Assembly (NCBI GenBank): GCA_016839955.1
Contig: JAEOTI010000262.1
Location: 1-35,526 of the forward strand
Length of the DNA: 35,526 bases
Source: Candidatus Hodarchaeota archaeon
GTDB lineage: Archaea > Asgardarchaeota > Heimdallarchaeia > Hodarchaeales > YT1-057
Direction: 5' to 3'
The notes under the pieces were generated by a model. The model made no database searches and was not told the origin of the DNA. It saw only the letters and a list, made by a program, of their open reading frames with translations. The translations under genes were made by a program, and so were the position numbers. Each line of letters starts with the position of its first letter. The first letter of the stretch is position 1. Below are positions 7,147 to 16,477 of the stretch, piece after piece.

Positions 7147-7251
7147 TCGGGGGTTCAAATCCCCTTGCGCCCGCCAGAATAATATCCAATCAAATGAAAA
7201 AGAAAAATATAATTATTTTGAATATAAATAACTTCATTTCAGTATATAACA

Positions 7252-7815
7252 ATGGAAAGAGATTCTATGTATTCACAACGCATTCGTGTGACGATTGGTA
7301 TGCATGAACGTCAATCTGCAATATTTATTGGGTATGAAAATAGTTGTGAAATTCATGCAGAACAAAAAAGCCTAGTAGATCCTATTTTTTACAACGAAAT
7401 AAAATATCTCTCTTCCGATGAGGTACCAGTAGGAGCTGATGTAGTATTTTGGGTTATAGCTTGTTGTCTTTGTTTCATCCCAATTATTGGATGGTTATTA
7501 ATCCCTTTAATTTACATCTTTCGAAGCGAAAATACACTAGCTATTGCATCCAAAAACACATTCTTAGTTGTACATGGTCCACGTGTAAAATTAGTAGAGA
7601 TTTGGTCTTTTATTGAAGAAAAAGCAGGAAGAACTTTGCATAAAGGTGTTATTCAAAAAGGAAAGCCATCATTTACTGATAAGAAAGACATTGAGAATTT
7701 AGATGAACCCATATTGAAAAAAAATAGTGTGAAGAATGAAAAATTTTGCAGAACTTGTGGGAACAAAGTAGAAATCGGAGATAAGTTCTGTGAAGAGTGT
7801 GGCTCTAACGTCTAA
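7252..7815 (+). CDS. Membrane-anchored zinc-ribbon protein, unknown
   Basis: A 187-residue protein that I do not recognise as a named family. The N-terminal 60 residues are a soluble, beta-rich segment, followed by a hydrophobic hairpin at about residues 62-90 (VVFWVIACCLCFIPIIGWLL then PLIYIF). A cytoplasmic part follows, with a small domain and a charged linker. The C-terminus is a double-zinc-ribbon-like C4 motif, CRTCGNKVEIGDKFCEECG, at about 166-184, typical of archaeal membrane and regulatory proteins. The ATG at 7252 is used; an ATG at 7267 is possible. AT-rich TATAATTATTTT-like sequence upstream may be its promoter. The gene sits between the tRNA cluster and rpoB. Confidence 0.6.
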   Translation: MERDSMYSQRIRVTIGMHERQSAIFIGYENSCEIHAEQKSLVDPIFYNEIKYLSSDEVPVGADVVFWVIACCLCFIPIIGWLLIPLIYIFRSENTLAIASKNTFLVVHGPRVKLVEIWSFIEEKAGRTLHKGVIQKGKPSFTDKKDIENLDEPILKKNSVKNEKFCRTCGNKVEIGDKFCEECGSNV

Positions 7816-8001
7816 GTCTATTTCTATTACGTCCATCAATAAATAAATATTCTTTGGAATTCTCTGTTCTGTCAATAATAATTTCGAATGAATATTGGTT
7901 TATTGGAAGAAAGAAAACTTCATAATCTCATTTTTGTAGTTCATCATTAGAGAACTACCTCCCTGACCGCTGATTTCTAACTTCTCTTTTGGTGATATTA
8001 A

Positions 8002-11000
8002 GTGAGTAGTCCGGATTCTCTTTCTTCAAATGACCGTTGGACCGTATTCGAAGCAATGTTTCAAGAACTAGGGCTCGTTCGACAGCACTTGCATAGTTTT
8101 AATCAATTTATTATTCAAGGTTTAAATCAAATTGTAAATGAAATGGATCGTATTGAGCCTGATATTGAAGGATTCTATGTGCAATTAGAACGCATTGAAA
8201 TAGGGGACCCTTCAGTTCGAGAAGCGGATGGCTCAGAAAGAGCTATCTATCCCATGGAAGCTCGTATCCGAAATTTAATTTACTCAGTGCCATTGTATTT
8301 AGGTTTAAGACCAGTTTATATCGAAGACGGGATGGAAAGGCCTGAAGAAGTTGTGAAAGCCTATATTGGCCGTTTACCTTTAATGTTAAAGTCTAAGAAA
8401 TGTCCCCTCTCTCATTTATCTGAAGAGGATCTTATAAAACTAGGAGAAGACCCCCGAGACCCTGGTGGATATTTTGTTATAAATGGATCCGAAAGAGTAA
8501 TTGTCACTCAAGAATATCTTGTGTCAAATAGAGTACTAGTTGATTACGGTCGCAAAGGTGGCCCAGTTCAAGCTGTAGCTAAAGTTTTTTCAACAGTTGC
8601 TGGTTTCAGATCACTAGTAACCGTAGAAAGACGTAAAGATGGAAGATTGACCGTCAATTTTTTCTCTGTTCCCAGACCATTGCCCTTAACAATTCTGATA
8701 AAAGCTTTAGGAATTACTGTAGATAGACAGATTGCTGAATTAGTAACTGATCAACCAAATGTAATACGTGAATTATTACCTACCCTAAGGGAAGTAGCTG
8801 AGATAACTGATATTGAGGAAGCCCTTGATTATATTGGTAAGAGAGTTGCTGTTGGGCAAACACGTCAATATCGAATTTTAAGAGCAAAACATGTTTTAGA
8901 TAACTATTTACTTCCACACCTTGGAACAGATGAAACCTCTAGAGAAAAAAAAGCTCTTTTCTTAGCTCAAATGACACATCGTGTTCTTGAACTAACACTA
9001 GGGTTACGAGAACCTGATGACAAAGATCATTATGCAAATAAACGATTAAAGCTAGCTGGTGAAATGTTAACTTCGCTGTTTCGGGTTGCTTTCCGTTCTC
9101 TATATAGAGATGTTAAATACCAACTTGAAAAAGGTGCTAGAAGGGGAAAAGCCCCTAATTTAAGAACTGCTACGCGAGCAGATGTTATTACTGAACGAGT
9201 TCGCCATGCTCTTGCTACTGGTAACTGGGTTGGAGGAAAAGCTGGTGTTTCACAACTCCTTGATCGAACTAATTACATTTCAACATATTCACATTTACGC
9301 CGAGTAATCTCCCCTTTGATTCGCTCACAAGCCCATTTTGAAGCTAGAGACCTACATGCCACACATTGGGGAAAAATATGCCCAAATGAAACCCCCGAAG
9401 GTCCAAACTGTGGATTAGTCAAGAATTTAGCCATTCAAGCGTATATTTCTATAGGAACTGATGAAAAACCAATTGAGCATTTTATTTTCGAACTTCCTGT
9501 CCAACCTGCTGGTCTCTCGATTGACCATAGAGGTACAAAAGTTCTACTGAATGGAACAATAATTGCTACAACACATGAACCCGATTTAGTTTATCAATCA
9601 CTAATAGACGCCCGACGAGGTGATAATTTACCACAAGAAATGAATCTGGCCTTATATGAACAAGAGAACGTAATTGCAATAAACACAGATGAGGGACGTG
9701 TTCGAAGGCCATTGATAATTTGCGATAATGGGATTCCTCGCCTTACAAAGGGACATATTCAGAAGTTAAAGACAAAAGAATGGAAATGGTCAGATCTTCT
9801 TAGAAATGGTGTATTAGAGTTTCTCGATGCTGAAGAAGAAGAAAATGCATTTATTGCTCTTAAAGGTGAAGAATTAGTAGAAGAACACACACATTTGGAA
9901 ATTTCAGCCTCTGCAATTCTCGGCATTTGTGCTTCAATAATTCCATATGCAGAACATAACCAGTCTCCTCGGAATACTTACGAAGCTGGTATGACAAAAC
10001 AAGCACTCGGTTTATATTCTTCTAATTTTAAGTTTCGAACCGACCGACGCTCACACATTTTACAATACCCCCAAATACCATTAGTCTCCTCGCATGCAAC
10101 CGAAATAATAGGCTTTAATGACAGACCCGCTGGACAGAACGTAATTGTTGGAGTTTTTTCATTCCAAGGTTGGAACATTGAAGACGCATTAGTATTCAAC
10201 AAAGCATCTATAGAACGGGGAATGGGAAGATCTCATTTCTTTAGGTCGTATGTTGCTGAAGAAAAAAAGTATCTCGGAGGACAAGAAGACAAATTCGAAA
10301 TACCACAAAAAGGTGTCCGTGGTTACCGAGCTTCAGATGTTTACAGGCATTTATCAGAATCTGATGGTTTGATCGAACCTGAGATCGAGGTAAGTGGAGG
10401 AGATGTTCTTGTGGGAAGAACTTCTCGACCTCGATTTCTTGAAGAATATATTGAACTTGAACGTCCAACAGCGCAACGACGTGAAACAAGTGTATCAATG
10501 CGCCATGGAGAATCAGGAGTTGTTGACACAGTAGTTATTACGGAAACATCTGAAGGAAATGCTTTAGTGAAAATTAAGGTAAGAGATCAACGAATACCAG
10601 AAGTGGGAGATAAATTTGCTTCTCGACATGGACAGAAGGGAATTATTGGTTATATATGCCCCCAGGAAGATATGCCTTTCACCAAAGACGGAATTGTACC
10701 TGATATCCTCATTAATCCACACGCAATTCCTTCAAGAATGACTGTTGGTCAAATCATTGAATCAATGGCAGCAATTGTTGGGTGCATGGAAGGGAGGATA
10801 ATGGATGCAACTTTATTTGAAGCAGATCCACCTGAAGTAATTTCCAACGCACTACGAAAGCTTGGATTTCAACCATATGGAGAATTCGTCATGTGTGACG
10901 GTATGAATGGCGAAAAACTTCCAGGAAGGATCTTCATAGGTCCAACTTATTATCAAAAGCTTCATCATCTTGTCGCTGACAAAATTCATGCTCGGGCTCG

Positions 11001-11346
11001 AGGACCCATTCAAATTCTAACTAGGCAACCAACTGAAGGTCGTGCGCGAGAAGGTGGTCTTCGTTTTGGTGAGATGGAACGAGACTGTCTAATAGGACAT
11101 GGAGCAGCTCTTTTGTTAAAAGAAAGGCTATTAGACGAATCTGATAAAATTGAAGCCCTTGTTTGTCAAAGATGTGGATTATTAGCATCATATTCTCGAA
11201 AAACGGATCAGACATCTTGTGCTATATGTGGAACAACTGATACAGGGATCGTAAAAATCGCTGTAAGCTATGCTTTCAAACTACTATTTCAGGAATTAGA
11301 ATCTTTGATGATACGACCAGCTTTGATTCTTGAAGATAATGCGTGA
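8002..11346 (+). CDS. rpoB: DNA-directed RNA polymerase subunit B, unsplit
   Basis: The 1114-residue second-largest subunit of archaeal RNA polymerase, lining the DNA channel opposite subunit A. Recognisable segments are DPGGYFVINGSERVIV in the lobe region, NETPEGPNCGLVKNLA (fork), GDKFASRHGQKGIIG at about 869-880 (hybrid-binding and active-site region), NPHAIPSRMTVGQ, and GEMERDCLIGHGAA with a C-terminal zinc ribbon (Cys 1055, 1058, 1073, 1076). It is a single chain, not split into B' and B'' as in many methanogens and halophiles. The start is a GTG preceded by GGTGAT at 7991-7996, an exact match to the 16S tail. Unlike most archaea, no rpoH lies upstream and no rpoA1/A2 downstream; alaX is convergent 10 bp away. 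Confidence 0.98.
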   Translation: MSSPDSLSSNDRWTVFEAMFQELGLVRQHLHSFNQFIIQGLNQIVNEMDRIEPDIEGFYVQLERIEIGDPSVREADGSERAIYPMEARIRNLIYSVPLYLGLRPVYIEDGMERPEEVVKAYIGRLPLMLKSKKCPLSHLSEEDLIKLGEDPRDPGGYFVINGSERVIVTQEYLVSNRVLVDYGRKGGPVQAVAKVFSTVAGFRSLVTVERRKDGRLTVNFFSVPRPLPLTILIKALGITVDRQIAELVTDQPNVIRELLPTLREVAEITDIEEALDYIGKRVAVGQTRQYRILRAKHVLDNYLLPHLGTDETSREKKALFLAQMTHRVLELTLGLREPDDKDHYANKRLKLAGEMLTSLFRVAFRSLYRDVKYQLEKGARRGKAPNLRTATRADVITERVRHALATGNWVGGKAGVSQLLDRTNYISTYSHLRRVISPLIRSQAHFEARDLHATHWGKICPNETPEGPNCGLVKNLAIQAYISIGTDEKPIEHFIFELPVQPAGLSIDHRGTKVLLNGTIIATTHEPDLVYQSLIDARRGDNLPQEMNLALYEQENVIAINTDEGRVRRPLIICDNGIPRLTKGHIQKLKTKEWKWSDLLRNGVLEFLDAEEEENAFIALKGEELVEEHTHLEISASAILGICASIIPYAEHNQSPRNTYEAGMTKQALGLYSSNFKFRTDRRSHILQYPQIPLVSSHATEIIGFNDRPAGQNVIVGVFSFQGWNIEDALVFNKASIERGMGRSHFFRSYVAEEKKYLGGQEDKFEIPQKGVRGYRASDVYRHLSESDGLIEPEIEVSGGDVLVGRTSRPRFLEEYIELERPTAQRRETSVSMRHGESGVVDTVVITETSEGNALVKIKVRDQRIPEVGDKFASRHGQKGIIGYICPQEDMPFTKDGIVPDILINPHAIPSRMTVGQIIESMAAIVGCMEGRIMDATLFEADPPEVISNALRKLGFQPYGEFVMCDGMNGEKLPGRIFIGPTYYQKLHHLVADKIHARARGPIQILTRQPTEGRAREGGLRFGEMERDCLIGHGAALLLKERLLDESDKIEALVCQRCGLLASYSRKTDQTSCAICGTTDTGIVKIAVSYAFKLLFQELESLMIRPALILEDNA

Positions 11347-11355
11347 GATTTTCGT

Positions 11356-12090
11356 TTATCCAAATGCAATCTTAATTCTCTTCCTTCCTTTTCCCTTATT
11401 CTCTGTTTTAACAAGAGATAGTATTCCTATTTCTTGAATATCTTTCACATGCGTCCCCCCGTCAAACTGTATGTCTAAACCTTCGATTTCGACAGTTCTA
11501 ATTTCTTTGACGGATTTTGGAAGAAGATTTACTTTTGTACGAATTAATTCAGGAATTTTTTCAGCTTCTTCTCGAGGAAGAAAAGCGATTTTTACAGCGC
11601 CACCTTTACTGATTGATTCATTAGCGTCTTGAATAATTTCTAGAGCTAAATCTTTTGTTAATGCAGGCAAAGTAAAATCAATTCTAGCTCCTGCTTTGTC
11701 GCCATAAATTTCTCCACCTGACACCAAAACAGGTTCATCAGCTCCATACTTACTATAATTATGGAATAACATTCCGCATAACACATGAACCGCAGTATGG
11801 AGTCTCATCTTCTCATATCTAAAATTCCAATCAATTTCTCCTTTAATTGTGGTTCCAGGAGAAGGACAATCCCCCTTAATGTTATGAAGGACTTGAGAGC
11901 CTTTTTTCTTGGCTTCAATCACATTATATATAATATTCCCCGTATATAGTTTCCCTATATCAGATGGTTGTCCTCCACCTAAAGGATAAAACGAAGTTTT
12001 GTCTAAAAAAACGCCCTGTTCATTTGTTTTGAGAACAGTCGCCTCAAATTCTTTTAAATAAGAATCTAATAAATAGAGGAGCTCAGTCAT
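11356..12090 (-). CDS. alaX: Alanyl-tRNA editing protein AlaX
   Basis: A free-standing trans-editing hydrolase that removes Ser or Gly from mischarged tRNA-Ala. It is 244 residues, the size of the AlaX-M class: an N-terminal beta-barrel part with YPLGGGQPSD at about 36-45, then the editing core with the zinc motif HTAVH (His 98 and 102) and the second half-site GGTH (His about 214). The residue preceding GGTH is Asp rather than the Cys of the CGGTH form; I recall this variant in archaeal AlaX proteins, so it need not mean loss of activity. The ATG at 12090 follows the TPR gene by about 50 bp and is probably co-transcribed with it. Confidence 0.93.
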   Translation of the reverse strand: MTELLYLLDSYLKEFEATVLKTNEQGVFLDKTSFYPLGGGQPSDIGKLYTGNIIYNVIEAKKKGSQVLHNIKGDCPSPGTTIKGEIDWNFRYEKMRLHTAVHVLCGMLFHNYSKYGADEPVLVSGGEIYGDKAGARIDFTLPALTKDLALEIIQDANESISKGGAVKIAFLPREEAEKIPELIRTKVNLLPKSVKEIRTVEIEGLDIQFDGGTHVKDIQEIGILSLVKTENKGKGRKRIKIAFG

Positions 12091-12141
12091 TTCATGGAAA
12101 CCTCAAAAAACCTTTTTTTATCTTTAATTTTATAGGGGTCC

Positions 12142-12687
12142 TTATTGATCCTTAGCAATTTTCATACGAGAAAATTTAAGCCATTTCGCAGTCTCATTTG
12201 ATTTCTTGAACTTTTCTGCTGTTTTAAATTCATCATAAGCTTCATCATAACGATCAAGAGCACTGAGGACTTTTCCTAGTATTAAATGAGAAAAACCAAG
12301 CTGTTTAGATCCTTCTAATTTTATCGTTAATTTTAGATGCCGTTCTGCTTCTTCATAACGACCAATTAAGTATAAGGCTTCACCAACAAGTGCTAAGAGA
12401 TCTAGCTGACCCCCGAGTTCAAAAGCTCTTGAATAATGTGACAACGCTGATTGATAATCTCCAGATTCAGAAGAAACACTTCCCAAGAGAGCGATTGTTT
12501 CCCAATCATGTGGGTCAATAGCCAACGCCTGTTCTAGATAGAAAGTTGCAGTCTCTTGGTGACCAATTTCTCTATATGCTCTTCCCAACTCTCGTAAAAT
12601 ACTGGATGATCCTAGATCATCACGATATTGGTCAATTAACTGTTGAATTCTTTTATAATGGCTCGAAAGATTTTCAGAATCAGCCAT
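12142..12687 (-). CDS. Tetratricopeptide repeat protein
   Basis: A 181-residue soluble protein built of about four to five TPR helix pairs, recognisable from repeated patterns such as LGRAYREIGHQETATFYLEQAL, ending A-hydrophobic-DP, and LGEALYLIGRYEEAERHLK-type units. TPRs are protein-interaction scaffolds; the partner is unknown. The ATG at 12687 (MADSENLSSHY) is preferred over a TTG three bases upstream. It lies between alaX (51 bp) and the six-helix membrane protein gene (about 60 bp) on the same strand, so a four-gene transcript is possible. TPR proteins of this size are abundant in archaea and give no specific pathway. Confidence 0.85.
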   Translation of the reverse strand: MADSENLSSHYKRIQQLIDQYRDDLGSSSILRELGRAYREIGHQETATFYLEQALAIDPHDWETIALLGSVSSESGDYQSALSHYSRAFELGGQLDLLALVGEALYLIGRYEEAERHLKLTIKLEGSKQLGFSHLILGKVLSALDRYDEAYDEFKTAEKFKKSNETAKWLKFSRMKIAKDQ

Positions 12688-12748
12688 CAATAGCTACTCC
12701 GTTATTCCTCTTCTTTGTCTATTATAAGTTTCTTATATTCATCTGATA

Positions 12749-13663
12749 TTAGGATAAATCTAGACTTGTCTCTCCTGAAGGGATCTTAATTGTTTCAGTG
12801 AAAGCTTCTTTATACCCTGCATGAAATAAAAGAGTATAAAGTAGAACAACAAGGACACAAGCCATACCTACCCAAGCAATAATGAGTAGAAATATACTGA
12901 CAACTAATTCCAGCTGGTCAATACCAATTGCACTTGCTGAAGTTACGACAGCTCCTATTGCAATAAATGATCGGGTTTTATTTTGTACCTTTGTGCCAAC
13001 AAACCATGAGGTTCGTTTTTTCTTGTTCCAAGCTTTCATGTGAACGTCTAGTAACATCCAACTTGTAGGAACAAAGAGTGTTAAAGCAAGAGGGGCGATA
13101 ATTAGAACGATTAGTATTTTAAGAATTATTTCGATGAGATCTCCACTTTCAAGAAACTTTGCTAGTTTTTCGGAATCACCATCATATCTTATTTGTGCCA
13201 TCAGTGAAACAAGGGTTGCAGATATAGATGTCCATGCAATTAAAAGGTTTAGAAAACGTGCAAAAATAAAGTTGGGGGCGATACGGAGATCTTCTTCTTC
13301 TAATTCTTCAAAATAAACTGTAGAACTCCCAGTTATTACTCGTTGGCCAATAGAATTTTGCGCAAGGAATCGACCAACAATAGGCCCAACCCATACACCA
13401 ACAGAAAACCAGATTAGCGTTATTATAACAGCAATAAATATCGAATAAACTATACGATAGCCATCAGGTTCAATAAAATGGTCTTTAAGAACAGGGAGTT
13501 CTATTAGATTTACGATAAGGAAAATAACAATTAAAACTCCACTAATAATAAAACTTGGTAAAGTGAATCGTTTAATCCCTTCTTTGACATTTTCAAAACT
13601 GAAATAACTAAATGAGTTTCGAATAGAGGTGAAAATACGTCTACCAATTTCTTTTGTGTCCAT
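12749..13663 (-). CDS. Six-helix membrane protein, unknown
   Basis: A 304-residue protein with about six membrane helices, at roughly residues 35-58, 68-95, 133-155, 178-205, 225-243 and 248-275, and charged cytoplasmic ends. A loop with YFEELEEEDLRIAPNF lies between helices 2 and 3, and a basic loop with WNKKKRTSWFVGTK between helices 4 and 5. No transporter or enzyme signature is visible to me. The ATG at 13663 has GGGAAG just upstream; a TTG at 13684 would add seven residues. It belongs to a minus-strand run with the coiled-coil, TPR and alaX genes. Confidence 0.65.
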   Translation of the reverse strand: MDTKEIGRRIFTSIRNSFSYFSFENVKEGIKRFTLPSFIISGVLIVIFLIVNLIELPVLKDHFIEPDGYRIVYSIFIAVIITLIWFSVGVWVGPIVGRFLAQNSIGQRVITGSSTVYFEELEEEDLRIAPNFIFARFLNLLIAWTSISATLVSLMAQIRYDGDSEKLAKFLESGDLIEIILKILIVLIIAPLALTLFVPTSWMLLDVHMKAWNKKKRTSWFVGTKVQNKTRSFIAIGAVVTSASAIGIDQLELVVSIFLLIIAWVGMACVLVVLLYTLLFHAGYKEAFTETIKIPSGETSLDLS

Positions 13664-13807
13664 TATTCTTCCCAAATTTAGCAAAATATGAAATCACATA
13701 ATTTAATTCAGAAGAAAAATCTATCTCAGAGTGAATAAATTGGAAAATATTTCCTTAAAAAAGGAAAAAGAGGGAAAAATGAGAAAAAACGTTTAGTTTT
13801 GAACAGA

Positions 13808-14278
13808 TTATGGATCACTAAAGCCTTCAGGCTTCATATCCCCAGCTTCTGTCAAAAGCTCTTTTTCTTTCTCTTGAAGAGCTTCGAGTTCTTTTTTAAG
13901 CTCGTTTATCGCCAATTCAAGTTTGGATTTATCACCTTCAAGCTTAGCAATACCGCTTTTCTCTTTGTTGACCTTCTTATCCCGATCAAAAGAGGCACTC
14001 TGAATTTTCATCTTTAATTTGGGGACTTTGGCTTTTGGGTCTCCTTCTGATTCGAGCTTGCTTACCTGTTCTTCTAAATCTGTTCTCTTCTTAAGCTCTT
14101 CTAACAGATATTTATGCTGTTTCTCTCTAGCCTCAGCAATCTTCTCTTCTTTCCTAGCAAACTCCAATTCTTTCTCTGCGATTGCTCTTTTCTTAGAAAA
14201 TGCGTCTTCGTGAGTTTTGGCAGCTTCTCGAAGCTTCTCTATATATGTCAGATTATTCTCAAGTTCATCCATTGACAT
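13808..14278 (-). CDS. Coiled-coil protein, unknown
   Basis: A 156-residue protein that is almost entirely charged heptad repeat, rich in Lys and Glu from residue 5 to about 145, with a break near residues 78-90 (SEGDPKAKVPKL) that suggests an antiparallel hairpin of two long helices. The C-terminal tail GDMKPEGFSDP is not helical. There is no signal peptide or membrane helix. Such hairpins occur in PspA/ESCRT-III-like and BAR-like proteins, but I see no residue pattern that assigns it to either. It is the first gene of the minus-strand run leading to alaX. Confidence 0.65.
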   Translation of the reverse strand: MSMDELENNLTYIEKLREAAKTHEDAFSKKRAIAEKELEFARKEEKIAEAREKQHKYLLEELKKRTDLEEQVSKLESEGDPKAKVPKLKMKIQSASFDRDKKVNKEKSGIAKLEGDKSKLELAINELKKELEALQEKEKELLTEAGDMKPEGFSDP

Positions 14279-14391
14279 TTGAGGAACCTACCTAAGAGTA
14301 TCAAATAATAATGATTAACTCATAGAATCAATACTACCTTTATTGAGTCACTTTTAACTCCTCTTATCGCATTAGCTGAAGGGATTTTCAG

Positions 14392-15372
14392 ATGAAAACG
14401 CTAGAAGAAAGACGAAAAATAACCTTTGGAGTTGGATTGCCAACTAGCCAGTCAAGTACAGAAACTATCAAGCTTGCGGTAACAGCTGAATCTTTAGGAT
14501 TTGACCAAATCTGGATAGGCGACCATTATCACAGTCGTAACCCTTTTTTATTATTGACAGCAATTGCATGTCAAACCCAGAAGATAAAATTATGTACAGG
14601 TGTAACAAACCCATTTCATGTCTCTCCAGCAGTCCTTGCGGCTACAGCACTCACCTTGGAGGAATTGGCAATTGGAAGAACGATCTTGGGTTTAGGGATA
14701 GGAGATGAAATTACTTTGAATCAAATTGGAGTATATCCTGACAGCCCCATTGAAGCTCTTCGACAAAGGACTGTTGCTATCCGGGATTTGTGTCTTGGAA
14801 AGACGATATCGGAAACATTTGGACAAACTGTTTGGAAAAATGTTCGATTAAGAATGAAGCACCAGCCCATTCCGATATACTTAGGTGTTCAAGGTACAAG
14901 GATGATTAATTTAGCATTAGAAGTAGCTGATGGTATAATAGTGAATTCTTCATCACCATCAGATTATCAAAGAATAGTTCAACTTAAAGAAAAAAACCAG
15001 GAAAAACCGAAGAAAATTATTGGATATTTAATTATAGAATTAGAGCAAACTGCTTCTTCACTATTAAGACGTCTTGTTTCCCAGATCATTGCAGGGGCAT
15101 CAGAATCTACCCTAAATAGGCATAACATAAATAATCAGGAAGTAGATAGAATTAAAGAGTTTATTCAGAGAGAACAATACCAAAAAGCTGGGAATGCGCT
15201 CACAAACCAGATGCTAGAAAACTTTGCGATTGTAGGATCCAAACAGAATGTTGAACAACGTATAGAGGATATAATAACTCAAGGAACTGATGGAGTAATT
15301 TTAGGAGGTCCTTTAGCTAAATCTCGTTCAGAAGGATTACAGAAACTAGCACAATTGCTAGATAAATTTTAA
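14392..15372 (+). CDS. mer: F420-dependent methylenetetrahydromethanopterin reductase-like (Mer family)
   Basis: A 326-residue luciferase-like TIM-barrel oxidoreductase that uses coenzyme F420. Length and motif order match Mer, which reduces methylene-H4MPT to methyl-H4MPT: ESLGFDQIWIGDHYHSRN near residues 30-47, CTGVTNPFHVSPAVLAA at about 67-83, LGLGIGDE at about 98-105, PIYLGVQGTRM in the middle, and AIVGSKQNVEQRI with a final TDGVILGGPL. The close fit to methanogen Mer (DHYNNRN, GVTNPYHRSP, GxGD, IYMGAQGPKM) favours Mer over a generic LLM enzyme, but other F420 enzymes share much of this. If Mer, it implies a tetrahydromethanopterin Wood-Ljungdahl branch; no other gene of that pathway is in the window. 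It uses its own ATG. Confidence 0.75.
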   Translation: MKTLEERRKITFGVGLPTSQSSTETIKLAVTAESLGFDQIWIGDHYHSRNPFLLLTAIACQTQKIKLCTGVTNPFHVSPAVLAATALTLEELAIGRTILGLGIGDEITLNQIGVYPDSPIEALRQRTVAIRDLCLGKTISETFGQTVWKNVRLRMKHQPIPIYLGVQGTRMINLALEVADGIIVNSSSPSDYQRIVQLKEKNQEKPKKIIGYLIIELEQTASSLLRRLVSQIIAGASESTLNRHNINNQEVDRIKEFIQREQYQKAGNALTNQMLENFAIVGSKQNVEQRIEDIITQGTDGVILGGPLAKSRSEGLQKLAQLLDKF

Positions 15373-15384
15373 GATACTAGGGTT

Positions 15385-16302
15385 TCACCAAACAATGAGA
15401 ATACAACCAATTATTATGATAAAAATTCCACTGGTTTGACTACGAGAGATTTTTTCTTTGAGGATAATTACACCAAGTAATGCAGCGATCATGGGGTAGA
15501 TAGAAGAGAGGGGAACAGCAATAGACGCCCCTACTAAGTCTAAAGATGTAAATAATGCTGAGATTGCCACGGTCCACCCTACAATTCCCCCTATCATAAG
15601 AAAAGTAGCATCACGATTGAAAATGTCTTTCTTTTTTAGGAGCGTCTGATTTCTGATCTCATGGAAAATGAGAACCCCAAAAACCATTGCAAATAATACC
15701 AATAAACGGAACGCAACAATAGGAATAACCTCAACATCAGGTTCTCGTATAATCATGCCAGTTAGATTGAGAGCTAGTGCCCAAAAGAAAGCTGCACTAA
15801 TGGCAAGGAACTCACCCATTCCAAGGGTGAAACCATTGCTTTCCGGATCATGCATTCCATTGTTATTCTTAGCTTGGACGATGAGAACTATACCAAGAAC
15901 GATGACAAGAGTTCCCAGCAAGGTGAGAAACCCAGGTTGTTCATCTAGTAAGAAGATTGCGAAAATAACGGAAAAAAAAGGATAAGATGACGAAATTGGG
16001 GCCGCTCGAGAGACTGGGATTAACGTTAATGCCGTCATAAACAATAACTCCCCAAGACAAAGAGCAATCGCACTCAAAATTAAAATAAAGCATAATTCAA
16101 AGGACAGGTTCTCAAAAGACTTAAGACCATAGAAATATAGGGAAAACACGACAAGAAGAGGTATAGCGATCATTCCACGAATTAATAAACCACTAAGAGA
16201 ATCATACGTCCTAAGTCCAAACCGATAGAGAATCGAGGATATACCCCACATACTTGCAGCTAGAAGACCACAAAGAATCCCTAGGACAGTTTCAGAGACC
16301 AA
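15385..16302 (-). CDS. EamA/DMT-superfamily transporter
   Basis: A 305-residue inner membrane protein with ten hydrophobic helices arranged as two EamA repeats of five. Each repeat ends in the typical pattern of helices carrying EP/DEQPGFLTLLGTLVIVLGI (first half) and LKEKISRSQTSGIFIIIIG (second half). Drug/metabolite transporters move small solutes or metabolites; the substrate cannot be told from sequence. The start is a TTG at 16302 with CGAGG seven bases upstream, matching the local 16S tail. Its 3' end is 12 bp from the convergent mer-like gene. Confidence 0.9.
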   Translation of the reverse strand: MVSETVLGILCGLLAASMWGISSILYRFGLRTYDSLSGLLIRGMIAIPLLVVFSLYFYGLKSFENLSFELCFILILSAIALCLGELLFMTALTLIPVSRAAPISSSYPFFSVIFAIFLLDEQPGFLTLLGTLVIVLGIVLIVQAKNNNGMHDPESNGFTLGMGEFLAISAAFFWALALNLTGMIIREPDVEVIPIVAFRLLVLFAMVFGVLIFHEIRNQTLLKKKDIFNRDATFLMIGGIVGWTVAISALFTSLDLVGASIAVPLSSIYPMIAALLGVIILKEKISRSQTSGIFIIIIGCILIVW

Positions 16303-16477
16303 GAAAAAACCTCGAGAGAGAACAAGATTGATTTCATAAATCTCAGGAAATTGCTTCTATTAGCTGTTTTCAAACTCTTTGGTGTTGGTAGTTTTTTATA
16401 ACCGAAATGTTAAGACCTATCAAGCATATTGCCGAAATAAATCCAAAAAGCACCTACTTTTAATCAAAATCATAACG

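Larger units (their letters stand above)
7047..7173 (+). tRNA. tRNA-Lys (UUU) with two insertions
   Basis: The acceptor stem GGGCGCA (7047-7053) pairs with TGCGCCC (7166-7172). Discriminator G is at 7173 and CCA is encoded at 7174-7176. The anticodon stem ATGGG/CCCAT encloses CTTTTAA (anticodon UUU). The T-arm GGGGG-TTCAAAT-CCCCT is uninterrupted. The D-loop carries 22 extra nt and the variable region 31 extra nt; without them the D-loop reads AGCTAGGTA, with the needed GG, and the variable loop TGGTC. The gene begins 23 bp after the CCA of tRNA-Asp and is probably on the same transcript. Confidence 0.92.

Noticed and set aside
6321..7173. The three long tRNAs as decayed pseudogenes
   Set aside because: All stems are intact, and removal of BHB-bounded segments restores normal loops exactly; decay would not leave matched bulges at the cut sites.
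11356..12090. AlaX as inactive because Asp replaces Cys in CGGTH
   Set aside because: HTAVH and GGTH are intact, and I recall Asp at this position in archaeal AlaX proteins, so loss of function is not supported.
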